48,107 bases of DNA from Actinocrinis sp035605935 (GTDB lineage: Bacteria > Actinomycetota > Actinomycetes > Streptomycetales > Catenulisporaceae), in NCBI RefSeq assembly GCF_035605935.1, contig NZ_DATNGK010000289.1:1-48107 (forward strand), written 5' to 3'. Position numbers and translations under genes: made by a program. Below are positions 1 to 6,710 of this stretch, piece after piece (the first letter of the stretch is position 1; every line of letters starts with the position of its first letter). The notes beneath the pieces are model-generated. The model did not search any database and was not told the DNA's origin. It saw only the letters and a program-made list of their open reading frames with translations.

Positions 1-423
1 GAATATCAGAATGCAGACTCGTAATCCTTGAGCCTCCCGCGACGGCAGCGGGTTGCCCCTTACTGCGCCCACGAGCCGTGGAGACCAGAGGCCAAAGCGG
101 CGTCTCAGAAGTTGCCGGGAGGCTAACGGTGCCGGTGGAGACCATAGATATCAGAGTGCGAAGTCCTCGTAACGCGTATGACAATCGATCGAACCGCGAC
201 ACCGTCGCGCTGCCGGGGACGCCAGCGCCCATCGACGGCGCATAGCCACCTGCGCCAAGGATCGGCACCGGATGATGCCGGCACGGCAATTGCCAGCCCC
301 GGGCGGTACTCCAGCCATACAGCGTGATCCAAGAACAGGCGGGCAACACACTTGTGCGGGCGCACTCACGCCCTCAGGACCTGCACCCAACCGGGTTAGC
401 CCTTAGAAAGTAGTAGGAACGCG
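1..423. other. Left-edge stretch without a recognisable gene
   Basis: Only short frames of arginine-rich composition are open here on both strands, and none has a convincing ribosome site or a familiar motif. The last bases form the leader of the gene at 424 (AGGAAC six bases before its ATG). I see no RNA gene or repeat. Confidence 0.5.
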
Positions 424-867
424 ATGAGCGAAACATTCGCCCAGGAATTGTGCTCTATGGAGCCATTCAAGGACAGCCTCCGGTGGTTGCTGAGCCGACC
501 GTACACCGCTCCTTCCACCGTACGAGTCGCCGATGGCGAACTGACGATCATCCAGCACCCCGACGAACTGGTCGTCCGGGTGCCGACCGCTGGCCTGAAG
601 ATCGTCACGCCCCGCAGGCTGCGGAACATCGACGCCGGAGTGGTCCTGCAGATAGACGGCAAGCAGGTCGCAGTCATGTTCGACTTGGTCTACGCCCGGC
701 AGCAGTCTCGTGCCGCAAGCGAGCAGGGAAAAGGCGCCCTGATCGGGCAAGTCGCCAAGCCCGCCGCCAACGCACGAGGGAATCTGGGCCTAGCCCGCCA
801 GATCACGGCCGAGTTCAGAGCGGCTCTCCTGGCCGGCGGGGCCATCGACACGACGGCCCTCGCCTGA
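424..867 (+). CDS. Hypothetical protein, 147 aa
   Basis: I do not recognise the family. The ATG is preceded by an AGGAA ribosome site at good distance, and the reading frame has normal third-position G/C bias. The first 75 residues alternate short strands (for example TVRVADGELTIIQHPDELVV), which suggests a small beta-rich fold. A link around residues 95-120 leads to an Ala-rich C-terminal helix (LARQITAEFRAALLAGG). There is no signal peptide or membrane segment, so the protein is probably cytoplasmic. It stands alone, with no close neighbour on the same strand to suggest a role. Confidence 0.6.
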   Translation: MSETFAQELCSMEPFKDSLRWLLSRPYTAPSTVRVADGELTIIQHPDELVVRVPTAGLKIVTPRRLRNIDAGVVLQIDGKQVAVMFDLVYARQQSRAASEQGKGALIGQVAKPAANARGNLGLARQITAEFRAALLAGGAIDTTALA

Positions 868-1189
868 CCGGGCCCAGCCACGGCGACATCAGCGCCTCGG
901 GCACCCGGCGGCGACCCCGCGACGGCGTGCCGAAGTCCGGGCGGTTCTGGTCATTACGGCGGCGACTGACACCGCTACAACATGGAAACAGACACTTGGG
1001 AATCCTGATCCCAACTCAGCGCAGCTGAGCCGCCCGTAGCACAGCAGTATCGTTATCAGAGTGCTGCTTCGAGGATGTCAGTCTCTTGTGCGACATGCCA
1101 CCACGTTTTTCTCCGCGTTCAGCGAGCGTGCCGAGCCCGAAGCAGGCTTCTGCCCCATCCAGGGCGACGAGGGTGGGGCGCATTCGACG
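868..1189. other. Intergenic stretch, nothing recognised
   Basis: Open frames here are short, overlap each other and are Arg/Pro/Ser rich, as expected of non-coding high-GC DNA. No hairpin terminator or familiar protein motif was found. Confidence 0.4.
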
Positions 1190-1444
1190 TCAGGACGCGC
1201 CCACCGCGGATTCGTCGTCCAAACCAGCAGCTGTGGACTCCAAGATCAGCAGTACCGTCAGCAGTACCGTCCCGATCGCGGCAGCCATGCGCCGCGCAGC
1301 ACGGCGGCGCGGCGCCCTGCTCAGAAACGCATGGGCTTGTTCCTCGTAGCACTCAGCGAAGGCGGCGATCGCCGGAGGGAGAGACCAACCAGTTTCCGAG
1401 CATGCCGATCTGGCGCTTTCCAGCATCTGTAAAGCGGTCGGCAT
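1190..1444 (-). CDS. Possible small membrane protein, 84 aa
   Basis: The frame has a protein-like composition, unlike the shadow frames around it. An acidic/helical N-terminal half (residues 1-43, including FAECYEEQAHAFL) is followed by an Arg-rich patch (RAPRRRAARR) and one hydrophobic segment at about residues 53-70 (MAAAIGTVLLTVLLILES), then a short acidic tail. This gives one predicted membrane helix preceded by positive charges. No clear ribosome site precedes the ATG, and codon bias is weaker than in neighbours, so the gene may be recently acquired, degenerate or not real. A tandem 12-bp repeat inside it duplicates TVLL in the membrane segment. Confidence 0.4.
   Translation of the reverse strand: MPTALQMLESARSACSETGWSLPPAIAAFAECYEEQAHAFLSRAPRRRAARRMAAAIGTVLLTVLLILESTAAGLDDESAVGAS
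1247..1270. repeat. Tandem 12-bp direct repeat, two copies
   Basis: CAGCAGTACCGT occurs twice back to back. In the minus-strand small protein it encodes a duplicated TVLL in the membrane helix. Confidence 0.8.
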
Positions 1445-1568
1445 TACGAAGCACGCGCTGGTGCCGCTACATTCGCCCTGCCCCGCAGGCGGACGTTTCC
1501 TGGCTCGGTGCGGTCATCCGTGCGCCTCCCGGCTGGCTTGCTGTGCCGCGATCGTGTACCTATCTGCC

Positions 1569-2042
1569 ATGCCCATGCGCCCCGGCCGTGGATCCACGGC
1601 ACCGTTCGCCGCGTCCTCGCCCCCCTCGTCGAGCGCAGTGTCCGTCATCCTCGTCGCAGGTGGAAAGGCCCAGCTGAGCAAGCCCGCCACGGCCCGCGAC
1701 CTGTATGTCAGCCCGCTGTTCGCACGTCGGCGGGCGCGGGCCGAGGCGAGCGGTGTGCCGTGGTTCATTGTCAGCGGCCGCTGGGGGCTGCTCGACCCCG
1801 GCGACGTCGTCGCACCGTATTCCTTCTCCCTCGCGCAGCAGTCGGTGAGCTACCAGCGCGCCTGGGGCCGCTTCGTGGCCGAGCAGCTCTGCCTGGTCAG
1901 CTCGGTCGGCCGCGGCGACGTCGTCGAGATCTGCGCCGGTGCCGCCTACGCGGCCGCCCTCACCGCCCCGATCGAGTACCTCGGCGCCCGGGTCCGCCGG
2001 GCGACCGTGGGCACAAGCGATTCGGGGCACGAGCCGCGATAG
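1569..2042 (+). CDS. DUF6884-like protein
   Basis: The core resembles the DUF6884 family: a start strand (VSVILVAGGKAQ), then ARDLYVSPLFARRRARAEA, then WFIVSGRWGLLDPGDVVAPYSFSL. Family members usually have a short Val/Ser/Cys-rich start and the WFILSAKxGLLxPxxxxxPYD motif. Here the usual early Cys region reads VAGGK, so that residue appears to be missing. The biochemical role of the family is unknown to me. The start is uncertain: ATG 1569 is used, but the conserved domain begins at the in-frame GTG 1638, which would remove a Pro/Ser-rich leader of 23 residues. The C-terminal third (residues about 105-158) is an alpha/beta region ending in a charged tail. No operon partner is visible. Confidence 0.65.
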   Translation: MPMRPGRGSTAPFAASSPPSSSAVSVILVAGGKAQLSKPATARDLYVSPLFARRRARAEASGVPWFIVSGRWGLLDPGDVVAPYSFSLAQQSVSYQRAWGRFVAEQLCLVSSVGRGDVVEICAGAAYAAALTAPIEYLGARVRRATVGTSDSGHEPR

Positions 2043-2370
2043 CCCCGGGCCGCTCCACAGTCGAGCCTGCCGGTGTTCGCCACAACGCAATCGCCTGAAG
2101 CCCTCACCGAGGTCACGCGCCATCACTGCGCCTTCGGCCAGGAAGCACCCTTTACTCAGTGCCGCGCCGTTGCCCGTGCTTGTGCTCCAGGAGCACATTG
2201 GCTTCGCCCACCTACTCGCACGAGGCGAACGCGAGATCATGGTGGAAGACGATCCCAGCTGCCACGTAATTCCGTACGTGGTGTCAGATAACACCCTGCC
2301 TGCAGGCGAACGCGACAGCGAACGCCAGGTCGGCAATTCTCACTGGGAAGCTCGCTGATAAGTCCTGCGG
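2043..2370. other. Intergenic stretch, possible gene remnant
   Basis: No intact gene is visible. Two plus-strand frames carry short protein-like stretches (VLVLQEHIGFAHLLARGERE and, in another frame, VFATTQSPEALTEVTRHH), which could be pieces of a frame-shifted old gene, but I do not recognise a family. This gap separates the plus-strand DUF6884-like gene from the convergent minus-strand ABC permease. Confidence 0.35.
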
Positions 2371-3381
2371 CTAGTCGCGGTGTCGGCGGATGCGCCAGAA
2401 GCAGGCGCCGCCAAGCAGCGCGGCGAGGGCGAGGTAGAACCCTGTCTCAAGCCATTGCAGGGGCCAGTAGTTGTCGGCGGGCTGGTAGGTGTAGTCGATG
2501 TGGAGGTTGTAGGGGGCGAGGCAGTCGCCGATCCCGGTGAGGTCTAGCGATTGGTTGTTGAGGCAGGTGCTGACCTGGTTACCAGAGATTTCGTGGCCGG
2601 AGCTGTTTTCGAGGTTGGTGGCCGACAGGATCCATGCGTCGGCCTTTCCGGGGCGGAAGATCTGAACCGGCCCGCTGGGGTCGGGGCCGGTCCCGATGCC
2701 TTGGACCTGGCTCATGGTGGTGGCGTTGATGGGCATGGTGGCGGCGGTCGAGGGCAGCAGATTCGGGCGCAGCACGGCGGCGAAGACGATCTGCAGCGCG
2801 ATGAACACCGCAAGTGTGACCGCCATGGCCGGCAGGGTGCGCCGGATGAGCAGGCCGAGGACGGTGCCAAGGGCGAAGGCGAAGGCCGCGTAGCCGAGCG
2901 GGGTAACGCCGCGGGTGCCGAAGGTCATCGCGGCGAACCGGTCGTTCGAGCGCTGGTCGAGGGGGCTGGCCCACCAGGTCAGCAGCAGACTGAGGACTGC
3001 GGCGGTGAGCAGGGCCGCGAGTGCGAGGATGGCGAGTTTGACCGCGAGCCATCGGGTCGGGGTGACCGACTGGTTCCAGAGCATCCGGTGGCTGCCGCGC
3101 TCGAGCTCTGCGGCGATCAGCGGTGCGCCCCAGAAGATCCCTATCAGGGCCGGTGCTGCGAACACGAGCATTTCAAGCAGTCGTTGCTCGGCGTTGTAGC
3201 TCCCCTGGAATGAGAGGAAGAACCTGCAGCCGATCTCCGGGTGAGGACAGGCCGCGATGTCGGCGGCGTACGCGTGGTGCATCCGTAGGCCGGTGGTCAT
3301 CACGTAGATCGTGGCCGCGGCGAGGATCGTCAGGGTCACCGTCGCCTGGAAGCGGAATTGACGCCAGGTCAGCCAGATCAT
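2371..3381 (-). CDS. ABC-2-type transporter permease, 336 aa
   Basis: This is the membrane subunit of an exporter-type ABC system. Hydrophobic segments lie near residues 15-32, about 90-108 (VFAAPALIGIFWGAPLIAAELE), 118-136, 160-185 (plus adjoining helix 187-206) and the C-terminus (FYLALAALLGGACFW), with a large Ser/Asn-rich extracytoplasmic loop between them. The start WLTWRQFR is typical of actinobacterial permeases that follow a YtrA-type GntR regulator. Its start codon overlaps the ATPase stop by four bases, so the two are translationally coupled in the order regulator, ATPase, permease. The substrate is unknown; relatives are linked to cell-envelope stress or antibiotic export. Confidence 0.85.
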   Translation of the reverse strand: MIWLTWRQFRFQATVTLTILAAATIYVMTTGLRMHHAYAADIAACPHPEIGCRFFLSFQGSYNAEQRLLEMLVFAAPALIGIFWGAPLIAAELERGSHRMLWNQSVTPTRWLAVKLAILALAALLTAAVLSLLLTWWASPLDQRSNDRFAAMTFGTRGVTPLGYAAFAFALGTVLGLLIRRTLPAMAVTLAVFIALQIVFAAVLRPNLLPSTAATMPINATTMSQVQGIGTGPDPSGPVQIFRPGKADAWILSATNLENSSGHEISGNQVSTCLNNQSLDLTGIGDCLAPYNLHIDYTYQPADNYWPLQWLETGFYLALAALLGGACFWRIRRHRD

Positions 3382-4277
3382 CGGGCACTCTCCACATTGC
3401 GCGGGGCGAGGGGTCCGGCCGAGGCGGGGCCGCGTTCCATGTAGGTCAGCACCAGGTCTTCCAAGCCGACCGGTTCACTGACCCAGTCGCCGGGCGGCAT
3501 CGGGGTGTCGCTGCGCACCATGAACGTCGACTGCCGGTCGGTGTGCTTGGCCGAGACGACCTCGACGCCGGCCGGCAGCGTGTCGGCGTCGCGCCGGGTG
3601 CAGGTGATCCAACGGTGGACGGCGGTGAGCTCTTCTACCTCGCCGACCAAACGGACCTGCGCAGCAGCGAGCACGACCAGGTAGTCGCACACCCGCTCGA
3701 GATCGGAGATCAGGTGGGAGGAGAGGATGACGCTCGTGCCGTGTTCGGCGACCGTGTCCATCAGAAGCTTGAGGAAGTCGCGGCGGGCGAGCGGGTCGAG
3801 GCTGGCGACCGGTTCGTCGAGGATCAGCACTTGCGGGTGTTTGCTCGTGGCCATGGTCAGGGCGAGCTGGGCGCGCTGACCGCCGGAGAGCTTGCCGGCT
3901 TTCTGCTTCGGATCCAGGCCGAGGCTTGCGATGCGCGCGGAGGCGAGAGCCTTGTCCCACCTGGGGTTCAGGTGCGCGCCGAGCCTGAGGTGGTCGGCGA
4001 TCGAGAGCGCAGGCTCGACAGGGGCGTCCTGGGCGAGGTAGCCGACCTTCGCGATCTGCTCGCGCCCGGAGCCGGGGCGCCCTCCGAGCACGGTGATGCT
4101 GCCGCTGGTCGGGGTCAGCAGGCCGCAGGCCAGCTTGAGCAGGGTGGACTTGCCGGCGCCGTTCGGCCCGACCAGGCCGACCACGTGTCCGGGCGGGATG
4201 TTCAGGGTGCAGTCGGCGAGCGCCCAGCGCGCTCCGAAGCGTTTGCCCAGTGCGTGGGCCTCGACGATCGCGGTCAT
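3378..4277 (-). CDS. ABC transporter ATP-binding protein, 299 aa
   Basis: This is the cytoplasmic ATPase that drives the permease encoded downstream. Walker A (GPNGAGKST) is near residue 37, the signature LSGGQ near residue 134, Walker B with catalytic Glu (VLILDEP) near residue 155, and the switch His (SSHL) near residue 187. After the nucleotide-binding core, residues 215-299 form a C-terminal extension of the kind seen in drug- and bacitracin-exporter ATPases. The gene overlaps both neighbours by four bases (regulator upstream, permease downstream), which is strong evidence for one operon. The operator at 4676-4703 should control it. Confidence 0.93.
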   Translation of the reverse strand: MTAIVEAHALGKRFGARWALADCTLNIPPGHVVGLVGPNGAGKSTLLKLACGLLTPTSGSITVLGGRPGSGREQIAKVGYLAQDAPVEPALSIADHLRLGAHLNPRWDKALASARIASLGLDPKQKAGKLSGGQRAQLALTMATSKHPQVLILDEPVASLDPLARRDFLKLLMDTVAEHGTSVILSSHLISDLERVCDYLVVLAAAQVRLVGEVEELTAVHRWITCTRRDADTLPAGVEVVSAKHTDRQSTFMVRSDTPMPPGDWVSEPVGLEDLVLTYMERGPASAGPLAPRNVESAR

Positions 4278-4663
4278 TTCTCCTCATCGGCGGTGTCGCG
4301 GACGGTGGCGCGGATCAGCGCGTCGAGTTCAGCCTCGGTGAGGCCCGCGGCGCGGGCCTTGGCCAGCCAGGCCTCGAGCTCGCGGCGCAGCGGCTCGTGC
4401 TCGGTGATCGAGGACTGCGTGAGCGTCTTGGTCACGAAGGTGCCCGCCCCCGGCTTCGCCACGACCAGCCCCGCCATCTCAAGCTCCCGATAGGCCTTGA
4501 GCACGGTGTTCGGGTTGATCGCGACCATGCCAACGACCTGCTTGACCGTGGGCAGCCGGTCACCCTCGGCGAGCATGCCGAGCAGCAGCGCCTGCCGGAC
4601 CTGCTGGACGATCTGCAGGTACGCCGCGACACCGGAGCGCGGGTCCAGCCGGAACTCGATCAC
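4274..4663 (-). CDS. GntR-family regulator, YtrA subfamily, 129 aa
   Basis: This is a short one-domain repressor of the YtrA type. The winged helix-turn-helix occupies residues about 10-75: YLQIVQQVRQALLLGMLAEG, then RLPTVKQVVGMVAINPNTVLKAYRELE, then GAGTFV. A short helical tail of about 45 residues replaces the large effector domain of other GntR proteins. Start GTG 4663 follows GAGGG; an in-frame TTG at 4666 is one codon earlier. It is first in the operon with the ATPase and permease, and probably represses its own operon by binding the palindrome just upstream. The natural signal is unknown; YtrA relatives answer to cell-wall-active compounds. Confidence 0.92.
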   Translation of the reverse strand: MIEFRLDPRSGVAAYLQIVQQVRQALLLGMLAEGDRLPTVKQVVGMVAINPNTVLKAYRELEMAGLVVAKPGAGTFVTKTLTQSSITEHEPLRRELEAWLAKARAAGLTEAELDALIRATVRDTADEEK

Positions 4664-4675
4664 CAATCCCTCTAT

Positions 4676-4703
4676 TCATCTAAAGTGTTAGCACTTTAGA
4701 TGA
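4676..4703. promoter_or_regulatory. Palindromic operator of the GntR/ABC operon
   Basis: Two 12-bp arms, TCATCTAAAGTG and CACTTTAGATGA, are perfect inverted repeats around a 4-bp centre. The site is A/T-rich inside very G/C-rich DNA and ends 13 bases before the regulator start. Long palindromes in this place are typical YtrA-family operators, so autoregulation is inferred. Confidence 0.85.
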
Positions 4704-4770
4704 TTGCCGCGGGATGCTGTCAAGGCTTCGTCGTTGTGGTCCCGTTAGCGGGCGCGCAGAACTCCGGTGC

Positions 4771-4818
4771 GCCGCAGTTGTCGGTATTGATGTGGCCGCA
4801 GTTGTCGGTATTGATGTG
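4771..4818. repeat. Tandem 24-bp direct repeat, two exact copies
   Basis: The unit begins GCCGCAGTTG and ends GATGTG, and is repeated exactly with no spacer. It lies between the GntR operator and the dead isochorismatase fragment. A 24-bp unit keeps a reading frame, but no intact gene covers it. Confidence 0.9.
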
Positions 4819-4861
4819 ACTGTCGCGGTGGCACGGCACGCCGCCCCGGGGCGGGGTGAGG

Positions 4862-4978
4862 GCGACCAAGCTCCGGCGAGCCGGCGTCACGCAAGTCGTG
4901 GTCGCCGGCGTGGCGACCAGCATCGGGGTGGAGTCCACAGCCCGCCTTCGCGTCCAGCGCAGCGGGCGCTTCGGGTAA
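4862..4978 (+). pseudogene. Remnant of an isochorismatase-family cysteine hydrolase
   Basis: One plus-strand frame reads ATKLRRAGVTQVVVAGVATS followed by IGVESTARLRVQRSG and a stop. GVTQ-VVVAGVATSIGVESTAR is the hallmark of the isochorismatase-like hydrolase family, covering the catalytic-Cys region; in many members this position reads GV-T/C, and here it is Ala-Thr-Ser. Only about 38 residues of a usual 180-200 remain: there is no N-terminal catalytic Asp region, and after TAR the frame departs from the family and stops at 4976. A frame-shifted tail (EARDDAARHST near 5010) may be a further scrap. It is surrounded by repeats and non-coding DNA. Confidence 0.75.
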
Positions 4979-5139
4979 CCGCCGAAGGCGCTACGGCCGC
5001 TTGTCAGCCAGCGAGGCACGCGACGATGCGGCGCGCCACTCGACCTTGGCGCCGAGTACTGAAGTGCGTGATGGACCAGGTCAACGCGCGAGCGCGCGCA
5101 CCACTGACAGTTGCGTCACAACTGCGCGTTTTGCCCGTT

Positions 5140-5913
5140 TTACGCGTTCGGGTCCCAGTCTGCGAGCTGCTCCATCGGCTCGGTGTCGCCGGTGATCTCC
5201 AGGCTGTCGAGCGGGACGCGGTCGTAGCAGTAGAGGACCAGTTCGCTCGCTGCGCCTCGCATCGTCATGTCGCCCGGCTCCGCGTCGGCGGCGAGGTCGG
5301 CGCAGCGGACGCCGTCGGCGTTGAGGGTCAGGCGCCAGGAGCGGCCCTCCGTTGCGTGCACGTCGATGGTCGCCGGCTTGAACGGCCAGGGGACGGTCGT
5401 CGCCGAGACGGTTGTCAGGAACTCGTCGACGCCCTCGACCGCGACGTCGGCGGGCAGTGGCTGCGCGGCGCCCTGGGTCAGTTGGGCGTCGTAGGTGTGG
5501 ACGGCGATCTCCTGGATCTGGTGCCGGGCCACGGCTCCGCTGGTCTGCGGGGCCTGCGAGCGGCCCCACCAGGTCCAGCAGCCGCGGTCCGGGCCAGCCT
5601 CGCGCAGCACGTCGAGCATGAGCTCGGTCGACTCGGCGAGCCAGGCGTCGAGGGCTTCGCGGTCGCGGGGCGCGGTCGGGGCGCCCTTCGGGTCCGTCCT
5701 GGCCGGGGGCTGCGCGCCCGGGCCCGCCGCGACGATGGCGGCCTGACGGCGGCGGCCGTCGCCCAGGTGCTGCGCCAGATCGCGCAGCGTCCAATCCGGG
5801 CAGGTCGGGACCTGGACGTCGAGCTCCGGGGCGGACGCGATCGCGGCGCGGAACGCGGCCGAGCGGTCTTCGATCAACCGCAGGACCTCGGGGAACTCCA
5901 AGATAGTTTGCAC
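5140..5913 (-). CDS. Mycothiol-type maleylpyruvate isomerase/DinB-like family protein, 257 aa
   Basis: The protein matches the actinobacterial family annotated as maleylpyruvate isomerase mycothiol-dependent-like (TIGR03083 type). The N-terminal four-helix bundle has VPTCPDWTLRDLAQHLGD at residues about 37-54, including the conserved PDW and a His in the helix that usually binds metal. The second metal-region motif is RHQIQEIAVHTYDAQL near residues 135-150. The C-terminal SCP2-like half (residues about 165-250) includes GAASELVLYCYDRVPLD. GTG 5913 is chosen because residues before it are Arg-rich and unlike the family. The substrate cannot be predicted. No operon partner is visible; a pseudogene lies downstream. 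Confidence 0.8.
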   Translation of the reverse strand: MQTILEFPEVLRLIEDRSAAFRAAIASAPELDVQVPTCPDWTLRDLAQHLGDGRRRQAAIVAAGPGAQPPARTDPKGAPTAPRDREALDAWLAESTELMLDVLREAGPDRGCWTWWGRSQAPQTSGAVARHQIQEIAVHTYDAQLTQGAAQPLPADVAVEGVDEFLTTVSATTVPWPFKPATIDVHATEGRSWRLTLNADGVRCADLAADAEPGDMTMRGAASELVLYCYDRVPLDSLEITGDTEPMEQLADWDPNA

Positions 5914-6072
5914 GTCGGACTGTGTATCACGGCGCTCCGGCCGTCGGTAGCGAATTAGCCGGCATGAACGCGTCGACGGCCGGAGCGCCGGCGCCGAAGC
6001 CGTCCTGATACTCCGCGCACTACGCGCCACCTGCGCGCAGTAGTGACTCGGTTTCAGTCGGCTGACACGCAG

Positions 6073-6531
6073 TCAGCCGATACTGCCGAGGGTGGGGCGC
6101 ATGACGTCCTGCAAGGCGCTGCGGCTTGAGCGGTACGCCAGCCATGCCTCGTCGAACGCTGGTTCTCCACGGCGCGCGCCTTCTTGCGCGGCGTTTCGCC
6201 ACGAGATGAAGCAGTCGAAATAGTTCTCCGCCTGTTCCCTGACGCTCGCTGGAGCTTCCAGCATCAGCGCGAATCTCGCGGTCTGCACATCGTGATCGCG
6301 CAGCGCCGTCAGGATCGCGTCCTGCCAGCCGGGCTGGCGCTCGCGGGATGCATGCCACACCTGCTCGCCGGCCTTGGTCATGTTCGTCAGGAAAGCGATA
6401 TACGACGCTTTGAGCGTTTCGCGCTTGCGATCGCCGCGGCCGAGCGACCAGCGCGCGCGCTCCGTCAAAACTGCCGATCCGATGCCGGCCGCCGCACCGA
6501 GTGCCGTTCCTATCGGCGTGACCCAATCCAT
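6073..6531 (-). CDS. Hypothetical membrane-anchored protein, 152 aa
   Basis: I do not recognise a named family, although proteins of this shape are common in Streptomyces relatives. The N-terminus (VTPIGTALGAAAGIGSAVLTERARW) has a weak hydrophobic anchor at residues 3-22. A helical cytoplasmic body follows, with charged, amphipathic segments (RKRETLKASYIAFLTNMTKAGEQVW; ASVREQAENYFDCFISWRNAAQEGARR), and a final helix near 125-145. The body resembles a four-helix bundle. It is divergent from the kinase gene at 6711, with about 180 bases between them, so the two may share a promoter region. Confidence 0.7.
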   Translation of the reverse strand: MDWVTPIGTALGAAAGIGSAVLTERARWSLGRGDRKRETLKASYIAFLTNMTKAGEQVWHASRERQPGWQDAILTALRDHDVQTARFALMLEAPASVREQAENYFDCFISWRNAAQEGARRGEPAFDEAWLAYRSSRSALQDVMRPTLGSIG

Positions 6532-6710
6532 GGAAGCAGGCTACTGACTCACGGCGGACAGTGCTGCGGCGGCGGGCCGGGATGCGGATGGCCGGCGGCT
6601 GCCCCAAAGGGCCGGACGCACGCAAATGCTTCCGGCGCACGCTGTGCGTCGCTACGATGGCTCGGCTTGACAAGGACGCGGTATCAACAGCCGCTTCTGG
6701 GGGGATTGGT

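Noticed and set aside
2073..2358. Two short plus-strand frames with protein-like stretches as a gene
   Set aside because: Neither has a ribosome site or a known motif; at best they are remnants of a frame-shifted gene.
4714..5958. A 414-residue plus-strand frame across the isochorismatase fragment and the mycothiol-type gene
   Set aside because: The composition is Arg/Gly/Val noise, and the minus strand carries the conserved PDW and His motifs of a real gene.
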